A stretch of 64,000 bases of DNA from Frigoribacterium sp. Leaf8 (GTDB lineage Bacteria > Actinomycetota > Actinomycetes > Actinomycetales > Microbacteriaceae). Below are positions 38,416 through 47,538 of this stretch, piece by piece; position 1 is the first letter of the stretch; every line of letters starts with the position of its first letter. The notes under the pieces were generated by a model. That model worked only from the letters and a program-made list of their open reading frames with translations, was not told where the DNA came from and did no database searches. Location of the stretch: contig NZ_LMKB01000005.1 in assembly GCF_001421165.1 (NCBI RefSeq), positions 527,680 through 591,679 on the forward strand. Reading direction: 5' to 3'. A program made the position numbers and the translations under genes.

Positions 38416-39218
38416 GCGACCCGACCACCGCACCCGCGCCTCCTCTGCTCGTCGCCCGGGGCCTCACTCGCACCTTCACCCTGCCGCGCCGTTCGCCCTT
38501 CCGACCGGGCCCGGTGCGCCACGCCCTGGTCGACGCCGACCTCGAGGTCGCCGCCGGCGAGAGCGTCGCGCTGATCGGTGAGTCCGGCTCGGGCAAGTCC
38601 ACGCTGGTGCGCCTGCTGCTGGCCCTCGACAGGGCGACGTCCGGCACGGTGACCTTCGACGGGCGCACGGTCGCCCCCGACCGCGCCTCGCGCCTGCGCT
38701 GGCTGCGGCGCCAGACGGGCATCGTCCTGCAGGACCCCTACGCCTCGCTGGACCCCCGCATGCGCGTGGGCGACACCGTGGCCGAGCCGCTGCGCGCCCT
38801 ACGCGTCGAGGGCGACCACGACCGCCTGGTCGCAGAGATGCTCGAACGGGTTGGCCTCTCGGCGCACGACGCCGAGGCCTGGCCCCACGAGTTCAGCGGG
38901 GGCCAACGGCAGCGCATCGCCCTGGCCCGGGCCCTCGTGCACGGGCCGCGGCTGCTGATCGGCGACGAGCCCATGAGTGCGCTCGACGTCACCGTGCGGG
39001 CGCAGATCCTCGAGCTGCTGCGCGAGCTGCGCGACGAACGCGGGCTGTCGCTGCTGCTCGTGTCGCACGACATCGGACTCGTGCAGCACCTCGCCGACCG
39101 GGTCGCCGTGCTGCGAGACGGTCACATCGTCGAGCAGGGCCTCACCGACGACGTGCTGCGTCGACCGCGGCACGACTACACGCGGACGCTGGTCGACTCG
39201 GTGCCGACGCTCGACTGA
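38412..39218 (+). CDS. ABC importer ATPase, DppF type
   Basis: 268 residues: Walker A GESGSGKST, Q-loop IVLQDPYASLDPRM, signature FSGGQRQR, Walker B LLIGDEPMSALD, switch LVSHDIGLV. As in DppF proteins, the N-terminal part has a basic insert (TLPRRSPFRPGPVRHA). GTG start overlapping the DppD stop. Last gene of the importer operon, convergent with the amidase. Confidence 0.92.
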   Translation: MSDPTTAPAPPLLVARGLTRTFTLPRRSPFRPGPVRHALVDADLEVAAGESVALIGESGSGKSTLVRLLLALDRATSGTVTFDGRTVAPDRASRLRWLRRQTGIVLQDPYASLDPRMRVGDTVAEPLRALRVEGDHDRLVAEMLERVGLSAHDAEAWPHEFSGGQRQRIALARALVHGPRLLIGDEPMSALDVTVRAQILELLRELRDERGLSLLLVSHDIGLVQHLADRVAVLRDGHIVEQGLTDDVLRRPRHDYTRTLVDSVPTLD

Positions 39219-39248
39219 GCCCCGGCTCGTCAGCGGTGCCCACGCGGC

Positions 39249-40673
39249 TCACCACATCGGCGGGTGCCGACGCTGCCACCGCAGCCGCCGCTCGAGCTGG
39301 GCGCCGAGCGCGAGCAGGACGTCCTCGCGCCCCGGTCGCCCGATCAGCTGCACGCCCGCGGGCACGCCGTCGACCTCGCCCACCGGGAGGCTGATCGCCG
39401 GCAGCCCGGCCACGTTGACGAACGACGTGAACGGCGAGTACAGGCACTGCTGCTCGAAGTTGCGTTCGGCGTCCTCGGCGTCGTACCAGCCGAGCGGGCG
39501 CGGCAGCATCGCCAGGGTCGGCGTCAGGACGGCGTCGAAGGCCGAGAACCGCTCGACGACGACTCGTTCGAACGCCGCGAGCCCGACGAGCGCCGCCGAC
39601 AGCTCTCGCGCCGTGACGCGTCGCCCCTGCTCGACCAGCCACCGGGTGACGGGCTCGAGCAGCGCCAGGTCGGCCTCGGTCTCGGCCGGGATGCCCGCCG
39701 CCCCCGCCTGCCAGATCGTGCGGAACAGGGCCGGGTAGTCGGACGCCGGCAGGGTGGTCTCGTCCACGCCGTGCCCCATCTTCGTGAGCAGGTCGGCGGT
39801 CTCGCCGAGGACCCCCAGGAGGCGCGGGTCGACCCGGACGTCGAACGCGTCGTCCCATGGGCTCGTCGTCATGACGGCGACCTGGAAGCGTCCCTCACCC
39901 CGCACGGCCGTGCCGAGGTAGGCGCCGTCGGGTGACGGAGGTGCCCAGAGGGCCTGGTGGTGCCGCGGTTCGCGCCCGTCGGGCGACACCATCGCGTCGA
40001 GCAGCAGGGCGGCGTCGGCCACCGACCGGGCCAGGGCCCCGCCGACCGGCAGGCCTGCGAGGCTCGTCAGGCCCGACTGCGCCGGCACGCGTCCCCGGGA
40101 GGGCTTGAGCCCGACGAGGCCCGTGGCGGCGGCCGGGATGCGGATGCTGCCCCCGCCGTCGGACCCGGGCGCGAACGGCAGCAACCCCGCGGCGACGGCG
40201 GCCGCGGCGCCGCCGCTCGACCCGCCCGCGCCCGTCTCGGGCGCCCACGGGTTGCGCGTCGGAGGGCCCACGAGCGTCTCGGTGTACGCGGTCAACCCGT
40301 ACTCGGGCGTGGCCGTCTTGCCCACGCTGATCGCGCCGGCCTCGTCGAGCGCCTCGGTGATCTCGGCCGACGTCTCGGGCACCCGGCCCCTGCTGAGGCG
40401 TGAGCCCGACCAGGTCGGCACGCCCGCGCGGTCGCTGAGGTCCTTGTCGGCCAGCGGCAGCCCCCAGAGCGGCGCGACCGAGGGGCCTCCGGCGGCCAGG
40501 GCGTCGGCCCGCGCGAGGGCGGCCTCGCCGGTCACCGTCACGAACGCGCCGACGTCGCCGTCGAGGCGGGCGATGCGCTCCAGGTAGTGGGTGGTCAGCT
40601 CACGGGGCGAGACCTCGCCGCGACGCAGCCAGTCCCACTGCTCGTGGGCGCTCAGGTGGTGGAGTTCGAACAC
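39249..40673 (-). CDS. Amidase (amidase signature family)
   Basis: 474 residues with the Ser-cisSer-Lys triad of amidase-signature enzymes: K77 (LPLADKDLSD), S152 in GAGGSSGGAAAA and S176 in SDGGGSIRIP. The family includes GatA and many acyl amide or indole-acetamide hydrolases; the absence of gatB/gatC neighbours makes a stand-alone catabolic amidase more likely. Ends 30 bases from the importer operon, tail to tail. Confidence 0.9.
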   Translation of the reverse strand: MFELHHLSAHEQWDWLRRGEVSPRELTTHYLERIARLDGDVGAFVTVTGEAALARADALAAGGPSVAPLWGLPLADKDLSDRAGVPTWSGSRLSRGRVPETSAEITEALDEAGAISVGKTATPEYGLTAYTETLVGPPTRNPWAPETGAGGSSGGAAAAVAAGLLPFAPGSDGGGSIRIPAAATGLVGLKPSRGRVPAQSGLTSLAGLPVGGALARSVADAALLLDAMVSPDGREPRHHQALWAPPSPDGAYLGTAVRGEGRFQVAVMTTSPWDDAFDVRVDPRLLGVLGETADLLTKMGHGVDETTLPASDYPALFRTIWQAGAAGIPAETEADLALLEPVTRWLVEQGRRVTARELSAALVGLAAFERVVVERFSAFDAVLTPTLAMLPRPLGWYDAEDAERNFEQQCLYSPFTSFVNVAGLPAISLPVGEVDGVPAGVQLIGRPGREDVLLALGAQLERRLRWQRRHPPMW

Positions 40674-40794
40674 CCGTCGAGCCTAGGCCGCGGCTCCGGC
40701 CACGGATCTCGCTTTCTGGTACATTTGTCCCATTCGTGCTCCCCCGGCCGCAGGTCGCCTCCGGGACCGTCGCACGTCTCGACAGGACGCCGTC

Positions 40795-41133
40795 ATGGGT
40801 TACCTCTTCCTCGCGCTCGCCATCGTCGGCGAGGTCTTCGCCACGAGCTTCCTCAAGGTCACCAGCGGCCCCGACGCCAAGTGGTGGCAGTACGCGGCTG
40901 TCGTGGTCGGCTACGTCTTCGCGTTCGCGATGCTCTCGCAGTCGTTGAGCAAGGGCGTGCCGCTCGGAATCGCCTACGCGATCTGGGCCGGCGTCGGCGT
41001 CGTCCTCGTCGCCCTCATCAGCTGGATCTTCTTCAAGGAGCCCCTGACCCTCGTCCAGCTCGGCGGCATCGTCCTCGTCATCGGCGGCGTCACCATGCTC
41101 GAGCTCGGCGGTCGCCACGAGGCCGCGGCCTGA
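40795..41133 (+). CDS. SMR-family multidrug efflux protein
   Basis: 112 residues, four membrane helices, with the essential membrane glutamate E13 in AIVGEVFATSFLK and the GIAYAIWAGVG signature of helix 3. This family exports lipophilic cations or guanidinium; the GEVFATSFLK pattern fits the QacC/EmrE side. The TetR gene follows after four bases, so the pump is probably controlled by its neighbour. No guanidine riboswitch was recognised in the 120-base gap upstream. Confidence 0.92.
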   Translation: MGYLFLALAIVGEVFATSFLKVTSGPDAKWWQYAAVVVGYVFAFAMLSQSLSKGVPLGIAYAIWAGVGVVLVALISWIFFKEPLTLVQLGGIVLVIGGVTMLELGGRHEAAA

Positions 41134-41137
41134 CCCC

Positions 41138-41788
41138 GTGACGGACACCACGTCGGGTGACCGTCCAGCCCCGGACGCCCCTGCCCCGGACACCTCGGGC
41201 GCGCGGGCGTCGGTCGCCCCGGGGCCGGGCGAGCGGTCCGTCGGCCCCGGTGGCCAGGCCCTGACCCCGAAGGGCGAGACCAGGAGGCGCGCGCTGCTCG
41301 ACGGCGTCCTGGCCGTCCTCGAGGCGGGCGGCCCCTCGGCCGTGACGCACCGCGCGGTGGCCCGCGCGGCCGGCGTCCCGGTCTCGGCGGCCACGTACTA
41401 CTTCGCCGGACGCGACGACCTGCTGCGGGCGGCGCTGCGCCACGCGACCACGGACTGGGTGCGGTCGTTCGACCGCCTCGAGCGCGCCTCCTTGGCCGAC
41501 CTGGCCGAGACGCTCGTCCGGTACGCGATCACCGAGCGCGGGTCGGCCCGGGCGCAGTACGAGCTGCTCTTCACCGCCATGCGGGACGAGTCGCTGCGCG
41601 AGGACGCGGACCTCTGGTACTCGTCGCTCGAACACGTGCTGAGGCGGACCGGCGTGCCGAGCGAGCGGCTCGACGTCGTGGCCCTCGCCGTCGACGGCCT
41701 GATCGTCCGCATGCTCTGGCGCGGCGAGCCCGGCACCGTCGACGCGACCGAACGCATGTTGCGAGAGATCGTCGGCCCGCTGCCCTGA
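41138..41788 (+). CDS. TetR-family transcriptional regulator
   Basis: 216 residues. A long Pro/Asp-rich N-terminal tail of about 45 residues is followed by the DNA-binding domain (about 47-95: RRRALLDGVLAVLEAGG, VTHRAVARAAGVPVSAATYYF) and a C-terminal ligand-binding part. It overlaps functionally with the SMR gene (four-base gap), and most probably represses that pump in the absence of its drug. GTG start. Confidence 0.88.
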   Translation: MTDTTSGDRPAPDAPAPDTSGARASVAPGPGERSVGPGGQALTPKGETRRRALLDGVLAVLEAGGPSAVTHRAVARAAGVPVSAATYYFAGRDDLLRAALRHATTDWVRSFDRLERASLADLAETLVRYAITERGSARAQYELLFTAMRDESLREDADLWYSSLEHVLRRTGVPSERLDVVALAVDGLIVRMLWRGEPGTVDATERMLREIVGPLP

Positions 41789-41791
41789 GGT

Positions 41792-42385
41792 TCAGGCGCG
41801 GCGGCGCTTCTTGAGCGACTTCTGCATCGTGATCGTGCCGAGCCAGCGGCCGAACTTGAAGCCGACCCGGCCCATGCGACCGACCTCGGTGAAGCCGAGG
41901 CGCTCGTGCAGGCCGATCGACGCCTCGGCGTTCTTGTCGGCGATCACGGCGATCATCTCGCGGATGCCCGCGTCCCGGCAGGCCTCGACGAGCGCCTCGA
42001 GCAGGGCACGGCCGAGGCCCTTGCCGGTCGAGGCGGCCCGCAGGTAGATCGAGCTCTCGACGGTGTAGCGGTAGGCCGCCTTGCCGCCCCACGGGGTCGC
42101 GAGCGCATAGCCGAGGGCCTCGCCGGACGGGTTCACCGCGACGAGGAACGGCATGCCGAGCGTCGTGACGAAGGCGAACTTGCGGCGCCACTCGGCGAGG
42201 GTCATCGCGTCCTCGTCGAAGGTGACGGACGAGTTCGCCACGTAGTGGTTGTAGATCTCCTGGACGTAGGGCAGGTCGGCGGGCGTCGCGGGTCGGATCT
42301 CGAACGTGAAGCCGGGCTCGACCGGGGCCGGGGGGCGGAGGGCTCGGGGAAGCCGACGCCGGGGCTGGTATTCCTCTTCGAGCAC
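41792..42385 (-). CDS. GNAT-family N-acetyltransferase, phosphinothricin-type
   Basis: 197 residues. After a Pro/Arg-rich N-terminus the acetyltransferase starts at FEIRPATPADLPYVQEIYNHYV; the pattern with YLRAASTGKGLGRALLEALV (acetyl-CoA loop), ASIGLHERLGFTEVGRMG is that of PAT/BAR-like enzymes that acetylate phosphinothricin or methionine sulfoximine. Real substrate unknown. GTG start; it follows ung by 32 bases in the same direction. Confidence 0.85.
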   Translation of the reverse strand: MLEEEYQPRRRLPRALRPPAPVEPGFTFEIRPATPADLPYVQEIYNHYVANSSVTFDEDAMTLAEWRRKFAFVTTLGMPFLVAVNPSGEALGYALATPWGGKAAYRYTVESSIYLRAASTGKGLGRALLEALVEACRDAGIREMIAVIADKNAEASIGLHERLGFTEVGRMGRVGFKFGRWLGTITMQKSLKKRRRA

Positions 42386-42417
42386 GGGATCACTCTGCCA
42401 CGCCGGGTGCGGGACCG

Positions 42418-43122
42418 TCAGACGGCGGGCGGGAGCGTCCAGTCGACGGGGTCGCCGCCCTGGGCGACGAGCAGCTCGTTCGCCCGGCTGAACGGCCGCG
42501 AGCCGAAGAATCCGCGCGACGCCGACAGGGGGCTCGGGTGCGGCGACTCGATCGAGGGGACGTCGCCGAGCATCGGCTTGAGCGCCGACGCGTCACGGCC
42601 CCAGAGGATGGCCACGAGGGGCCCTCCCCGCGCCGCGAGCACCTCGATCGCGCGCTGGGTGACCGGCTCCCAGCCCTTGCCGCGGTGCGACGCCGTCTCG
42701 CCCGGACGCACCGTGAGCACCCGGTTGAGCAGCAGCACGCCGTGGCGCGACCACGAGGTCAGGTCACCGTGCTCGACGACGGGGACGCCGAGGTCGTCGT
42801 GCAGCTCGCGATAGATGTTCGCGAGGCTGCGCGGCACCGGGCGCACGTGCGGGTCGACCGCGAACGACAGCCCGATCGGGTGGCCGGGCGTCGGGTAGGG
42901 GTCCTGACCGACGATCAGGACGCGCACCTCGTCGAGCGGCTGTCGGAAGGCGCGCAGCACGTCCTCGCCGGCGGGCAGGTAACCGCGCCCCGCGCGCACC
43001 TCGGCTCGCAGGTACTCGCCCATGTCGGTGATGCGGTCGGCCACGGGTTCGAGCGCGGTCGCCCACGAGGGGTCGATCTGCTCCGAGAGCGGTCGACGGT
43101 GGTCGTGCGCCTCGACGGTCAC
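42418..43122 (-). CDS. ung: Uracil-DNA glycosylase
   Basis: 234 residues, family 1 UDG, removing uracil from DNA in base-excision repair. The water-activating motif GQDPYP is at 72-77 with D74, and the leucine-loop [13 protein letters not shown] is near residue 195. GTG start overlaps the stop of the S51-peptidase gene (GTGA), which fixes the start and shows coupling. Confidence 0.96.
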   Translation of the reverse strand: MTVEAHDHRRPLSEQIDPSWATALEPVADRITDMGEYLRAEVRAGRGYLPAGEDVLRAFRQPLDEVRVLIVGQDPYPTPGHPIGLSFAVDPHVRPVPRSLANIYRELHDDLGVPVVEHGDLTSWSRHGVLLLNRVLTVRPGETASHRGKGWEPVTQRAIEVLAARGGPLVAILWGRDASALKPMLGDVPSIESPHPSPLSASRGFFGSRPFSRANELLVAQGGDPVDWTLPPAV

Positions 43123-43862
43123 TCGACCCCGAGCGTGCCGACCGAGACGCCGACGATCTCGCCGTCGTCGTCGAGCTGCGGTTCGACCCGCCAGACGCTG
43201 CCGGTGCCGAGCACCGCGAGGGCGCCCTCGCCGACGACCAGGGCGGTGTTCTCGTCGATGGCGACGCCACCACGGACGAGTCCCGCCTCGGTGGCGGCGA
43301 TGAGCCTGGTCAGGGTGCCCCACTGGGCGGCGTGCACGTCGATGGCGAGGTCGACGAGGCCGAGGCCGTCGGCGAGGGTGACCTCGTCGAGGTCTTCTGC
43401 CGCGTCCTCGGGGCAGACCGGGACGTCGCCGATCAACCAGCCGCCGAGCACGGCGCGGTCCGCGGCGATCATGGCGCCGGCCGAGAAACCGAGGTAGGGC
43501 AGCCCGTCGGCCACCAGGAGGCGCACCTGGTCGATCAACGGAGCGACGGCGTCGAGGTAGGCGGGGGTGAGCCCACCCGCCACGAGCAGGCCGTCGACGT
43601 CGCTCAGCACGCGGGTGTCGAACTCGTCCCCGGCGGAGACGATGGTCGTGAGGGCCTCACAGCGCCCCCCGGCGGCCAGCATGGCGGGGTAGCCGTCACG
43701 GAACTCGGCGGACGGCGAGTCGTCGGCCACGACGATCAGCACGGCGATGCGCGGCACGCTCCGACCGACGGCGGCACCGCGGACGGCGGCCTCGGCGACG
43801 AACAGGTCGTACAGCTCGGTGTCGTCGGGCGACCAGCCGCCGCCCACCAGGTGGATGCTCAC
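43119..43862 (-). CDS. S51-family (cyanophycinase/peptidase E-like) protein
   Basis: 247 residues. The nucleophile elbow [11 protein letters not shown] with S127 and the preceding [11 protein letters not shown] resemble the S51 family (dipeptidase E, cyanophycinase). A role in cleaving Asp-containing dipeptides is likely but the exact substrate is open. Starts with GTG overlapping the phosphoribosyltransferase stop; its own stop overlaps ung. Confidence 0.82.
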   Translation of the reverse strand: MSIHLVGGGWSPDDTELYDLFVAEAAVRGAAVGRSVPRIAVLIVVADDSPSAEFRDGYPAMLAAGGRCEALTTIVSAGDEFDTRVLSDVDGLLVAGGLTPAYLDAVAPLIDQVRLLVADGLPYLGFSAGAMIAADRAVLGGWLIGDVPVCPEDAAEDLDEVTLADGLGLVDLAIDVHAAQWGTLTRLIAATEAGLVRGGVAIDENTALVVGEGALAVLGTGSVWRVEPQLDDDGEIVGVSVGTLGVE

Positions 43863-44407
43863 TCGCCCGCCCCCGCTCCGACCTCACGCGTGACGGGCGG
43901 CAGTGCGCTCCACGGGAAGGTGATCCACTGGTCGGTGCGCTTCCAGACGAAGTCGGGTTCGAGCACGGTGCGGGGCTTGCTGTAGAGGCAGACCGTGCGG
44001 ACCTCGGAGGCCACCTCGGCGAGCAGGTCGCGCACGAGCACGAGGGTGCGCCCCGAGTCGGACACGTCATCGACGACGAGGACCTTCTTGCCCTCGAGCG
44101 ACGGGGCGTCGAGGGTCGGGGGCAGCAGCACGGGCTCGGGCAGCCGCTCGTCGACGCCCGTGTAGAACTCGACGTTGATCGAACCGCACATCTTGGTGTC
44201 GAGCGCGTAGGCCACGGCACCGGCGAGCACGAGCCCCCCGCGGGCGACGGCGACGATCACGTCGGGCGTGAACCCCGCCTGGACGACGTCGGAGGCCAGG
44301 TGGCGAGCGGCCTCACCGAACTCGAGCCAGCCCAGCACCTCCCGCTCGGGAGCCTCGACCTCGGGTCGTGCGGGGGCGGCCTGGCTGTCGTCGGGTGGGG
44401 TGACCAT
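43859..44407 (-). CDS. Phosphoribosyltransferase-family protein
   Basis: 182 residues. The PRPP-binding loop VLVVDDVSDSGRTL is at 109-122, and AVARGGLVLAGAVAYAL is the pyrophosphate loop. Overall it resembles xanthine/hypoxanthine-guanine type enzymes (XGPRT-like), so purine salvage is likely. ATG before VTPPDD. First gene of the coupled set PRT, S51 peptidase, ung, GNAT. Confidence 0.88.
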   Translation of the reverse strand: MVTPPDDSQAAPARPEVEAPEREVLGWLEFGEAARHLASDVVQAGFTPDVIVAVARGGLVLAGAVAYALDTKMCGSINVEFYTGVDERLPEPVLLPPTLDAPSLEGKKVLVVDDVSDSGRTLVLVRDLLAEVASEVRTVCLYSKPRTVLEPDFVWKRTDQWITFPWSALPPVTREVGAGAGE

Positions 44408-44441
44408 GCCGACAACCGTAACGCGCGCAGGGCTCCCCGCG

Positions 44442-45206
44442 TCACGCCGGGACCCAGGCACCCCCGGGAGGCGCGAAGACCGTGTCGACGCCGTCGGACC
44501 ACAGCAGTGAGTCGGGCTCGCGGTCGGTGACGCCCGGCAGGCCGCCGTCGGCGACGAGCTCGTCGTCGAGGTCGACCAGCTCGGCCCGGCGCAGCGACCA
44601 GGTGTCGTGCCGGTTCGGCCAGTACCGGGTGCGCCCGCCGCGCGCGACGTGCATGCCCCAGCGGGCGGTGAGGAACTCGGCGAGCGGGTCGCCGTCGACC
44701 ACCTCGTCGGTGGGACGGACGGACAGCCGCGACGACGGGTTCGTCCCCGGCCCGAGCCGGGTGCTGCGGTACGTCACGACCCCGTCGACCCGGGACTCGC
44801 GCATCGACGCCCAGCGATACGGCAGACCGAGGCCCACGTTCGCCGCGAGCACCGAGACGAGGCGCTGCGCCTCGAGGGTGCGGAACACCACGCCGCGTCG
44901 GCCCAGGGCGTCGACCGAGTACAGCCGCACGTTCGTCTCGAGGAAGTCCCCGGCCCAGGGCACCGCGGGCAGCGGCCCGAAGGCGCTGCCCGTCAGCTTG
45001 AACGGGATGAGCCCGACCCAGGTCGACCCGTCGAACACGTCGGGCCGCGTGCCGGGCGGCAGCAGCGGGGCGACGCGATCGGGCTCGACCCGCCAGTGCG
45101 CGAAGGCCAGGCCGCCCCAGTGCTGTCGGATGAACGCGGGGCGGAGCAACGGAGGCGCGGTGCGGGACACCGGATCGGCGTCGGCCCCCGGCATGGTCTG
45201 GTCCAT
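44442..45206 (-). CDS. DUF2071 (YqjF-like) protein
   Basis: 254 residues matching the YqjF/DUF2071 pattern, for example FIRQHWGGLAFAHWRVEPD, TWVGLIPFKLTG, FLETNVRLYSVD and YRSTRLGPGTNPSS. The fold is related to acetoacetate decarboxylase-like beta-cone proteins; biochemical role unknown. ATG at 45206 followed by a second ATG four codons on. Carries a decamer copy at 45151-45160. Confidence 0.82.
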   Translation of the reverse strand: MDQTMPGADADPVSRTAPPLLRPAFIRQHWGGLAFAHWRVEPDRVAPLLPPGTRPDVFDGSTWVGLIPFKLTGSAFGPLPAVPWAGDFLETNVRLYSVDALGRRGVVFRTLEAQRLVSVLAANVGLGLPYRWASMRESRVDGVVTYRSTRLGPGTNPSSRLSVRPTDEVVDGDPLAEFLTARWGMHVARGGRTRYWPNRHDTWSLRRAELVDLDDELVADGGLPGVTDREPDSLLWSDGVDTVFAPPGGAWVPA

Positions 45207-45286
45207 GTGGCCCACGGTACGGACGACCGCCTGGGCGGTCCACAGCCTCGGACGAGCTGCCGCCCCCGACCCTCCCCCGGGCCGCC

Positions 45287-46483
45287 TCAGAGCTGGCGGA
45301 CGAGTTCGGGGATGCGACCGCGGAACGGGAAGAAGCCCCGGGAGGCGGACGGCCAGGCCTCGCCGTCCCACCGCCGACGGACGGTGACGAGGTCGATCCC
45401 CTCGGCAGCGAGGGCTCCGCGCACGGACGTCAGTCGCTCCTGGACGGGACCGACCGGGGCGTACGGCGTCACCACCGTGTCGAGCCCCTCGGACCGCGCC
45501 CACTCGACGACGGCGGCGGGCCCCGCGTCGCTGAGCGTCCGGGCGGGCCGACCGTCGGCGTCCCGCGTCCGTGTCGCCGCGTCGTCCCGAGCGCCCGTCG
45601 TGAAGGCCACGACGGCGGCGGAGGCGCCCTGTGGGGACCGGCCTCCGGGGTCGGCGGAGACGGCCACGGCCGACAGCCGCGCGACGAGACCGGGGCGTTC
45701 GGCGAGCAGGCTCTCGGGCTCGAGGTCCTCCTCGTGGAGCAGCAGCCCGACCCGCCCACCCGGGGAGCCGACGACGTCGGCGGCCTCGACGGGCGTCCGT
45801 GGCGGCAACGGCTCCTCGTCGAGGGCCCTGGCCGTGGTGGCGAGACCCTCGGGCGAGAACCGACCGTCGGTGAAGCGCGAGATGTTCGAGGCCGTCGCGA
45901 GGTAGGTCTTGCCGGCGGTCTGCAGGCCCGCCACCCAGCGCCAGGACAGGGTGTTCGAGGCCGCGTCCCCGTCGAGCAGGTGGCGGAGGAAGAAATCGGC
46001 GCCCAGGTGCCACGGAAGGCCGAGGGTGAAGATCCAGATGCTGGCGAACCACATGCGCGCGTGGTTGTGGAGGTACCCGGTGTCGACGAGCTCGCGCACC
46101 CAGGCGTCCATCGCGACGATGCCGGTGCGGCCGGCGACCGCCTCGTCGTACCCCGCGGGGACGCCGGCGTCGACGGCGCGGTCGACGTCCCGTCGGTACC
46201 GCCGCCACACCTCGGGGTTCTGCTCCAGCCAGCCCTTCCAGTAGGTGCGCCAGAACACCTCCTGCACGAACTTCTCCGCGGCACCGAGCGTGTGACGCTC
46301 GAGGACCGCGTCGACGACCTCGCGTTCCGTCACGAGACGGTGGCGGAGGTACGGCGACAGCCCCGAGACGGTGCGGCGTGACACCCCGAGGTCGTGGTTC
46401 CGGTCACGGGCGTAGGCGGAGCCGGCGAGGGGGAGGAACTCGTCGAGGGCCTCGAGGCCGGCGACTCTGGTCGGGACGATCAC
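45287..46483 (-). CDS. Photolyase/cryptochrome-like FAD protein with domains in swapped order
   Basis: 398 residues. The FAD-binding helical domain comes first (about 1-235: SGLSPYLRHRL, FVQEVFWRTYWKGWLE, GYLHNHARMWFASIW, WRWVAGLQTAGKTYLATASN). The remaining 160 residues look like the Rossmann-type antenna domain that normally stands at the N-terminus: GLLLHEEDL-type first strand, GLDTVVTPYAPVGPVQERL and a final ASRGFFPFRGRIPELVR like the photolyase PF.r.w element. GTG start; nothing upstream in frame looks like an antenna domain. DNA repair or light sensing is inferred only. Confidence 0.8.
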   Translation of the reverse strand: MIVPTRVAGLEALDEFLPLAGSAYARDRNHDLGVSRRTVSGLSPYLRHRLVTEREVVDAVLERHTLGAAEKFVQEVFWRTYWKGWLEQNPEVWRRYRRDVDRAVDAGVPAGYDEAVAGRTGIVAMDAWVRELVDTGYLHNHARMWFASIWIFTLGLPWHLGADFFLRHLLDGDAASNTLSWRWVAGLQTAGKTYLATASNISRFTDGRFSPEGLATTARALDEEPLPPRTPVEAADVVGSPGGRVGLLLHEEDLEPESLLAERPGLVARLSAVAVSADPGGRSPQGASAAVVAFTTGARDDAATRTRDADGRPARTLSDAGPAAVVEWARSEGLDTVVTPYAPVGPVQERLTSVRGALAAEGIDLVTVRRRWDGEAWPSASRGFFPFRGRIPELVRQL

Positions 46484-46545
46484 ACGTCCATCGTGCGACC
46501 CCGGACCCGTGGGGGCCCGGGGAACGCCGTCGCGACCAGGAGACG

Positions 46546-47538
46546 TCAGTGGCGGACGGTGGCCGAACGCAGCGGTTCGAGCTGGTCGATCGGCAGACCG
46601 ACGCGCGTTCCGCGCAGCAGCCCGAGCAGGCGACCGGCCACGAGACCGACGGCCGCGGCGGCCAGCACCGCCGTGCCGCGCCGACGACCGACGAACGAGC
46701 GCCACGCGCCCGAGGCCAGGCGGGCGACCGTGACGCCCGGGAGGACGGCGGTGTCGGCTTCTCCGCCGAGGGAGCGTCGCAGCGCGGTCTGGGTGACGCC
46801 GCGGTCCACGGCGGCGCCGACGACCGAGCTCTGGCGCGTCCGCGAGGGACGCACGGTGCGCGAGACCCTGGCCGACGAGGTCGACACGACCCGCGCCTCC
46901 GGCTCGTCCGCGGCGAGGCGCAGGCACAGCTCGACGAACTCGGCGCCGCGGGGCACGCCCTCACGGGCGTCGACACCGCTGGCCAGGCCACCGACCTGCA
47001 GCAGGTCCCACCGTCGGAAGGCCACGGTCGCTCCCGCCACGTCGTCGAGGCCGACGAGGCCGTCGGGTCGCGTGCGGGGCGTGCAGTCGACGGCCCAGAG
47101 CAGGTCGTCGGGCAGGGCGGACGAGGCCCTACCGGGCCAGGTCGGTTCGGTCCGTCCCACGACCGCGATGACGTCGACCTGGTCGAACGGGGCGGCGAGC
47201 GCGCGGGCCCAGCCGGCGTGGGCGACGCAGTCCGCGTCGAGGAACGCGACGACGTCGCCGCGTGCCGACTCGATGCCGGTGTCGCGGCTGCCCGCGAGCC
47301 CCGGGGTGCGGGTGTTGTCGACGACGAGCAGGTCGTCGTACCGGTGGCGCAGGTGGTCGCGGAGTCGCGGTGCCCGATCGACGACCACGAGGACGTCGTG
47401 CACGTCGCCGTCGCGGAGGACGGAGTCGAGCGCGGCCGTCAGGCCGTCGAAGGGGGTGGATTCGTCGGCGCAGACGACGACGCTGACGCGGGGGGCCGGG
47501 GGGACGGAGGGCAGGGAGGTGCGGACGCGGAGGGTCAC
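46546..47538 (-). CDS. Family 2-type glycosyltransferase
   Basis: 330 residues. GT-A fold: VSVVVCADESTPFDGLTAAL start, AFLDADCVAHAGWA with a DAD metal-binding motif, and GGLASGVDAREGVPRGAEFVELC in the acceptor part. A hydrophobic segment near residues 290-312 may anchor it to the membrane. GTG start with AGAGGA six bases ahead. Likely works on a wall or exopolysaccharide; stands alone, downstream of a long GC-rich gap. Confidence 0.85.
   Translation of the reverse strand: MTLRVRTSLPSVPPAPRVSVVVCADESTPFDGLTAALDSVLRDGDVHDVLVVVDRAPRLRDHLRHRYDDLLVVDNTRTPGLAGSRDTGIESARGDVVAFLDADCVAHAGWARALAAPFDQVDVIAVVGRTEPTWPGRASSALPDDLLWAVDCTPRTRPDGLVGLDDVAGATVAFRRWDLLQVGGLASGVDAREGVPRGAEFVELCLRLAADEPEARVVSTSSARVSRTVRPSRTRQSSVVGAAVDRGVTQTALRRSLGGEADTAVLPGVTVARLASGAWRSFVGRRRGTAVLAAAAVGLVAGRLLGLLRGTRVGLPIDQLEPLRSATVRH

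Noticed and set aside
40684..40794. Guanidine riboswitch ahead of the SMR gene
   Set aside because: No conserved guanidine-riboswitch motif seen; an adjacent TetR gene is the more likely control.
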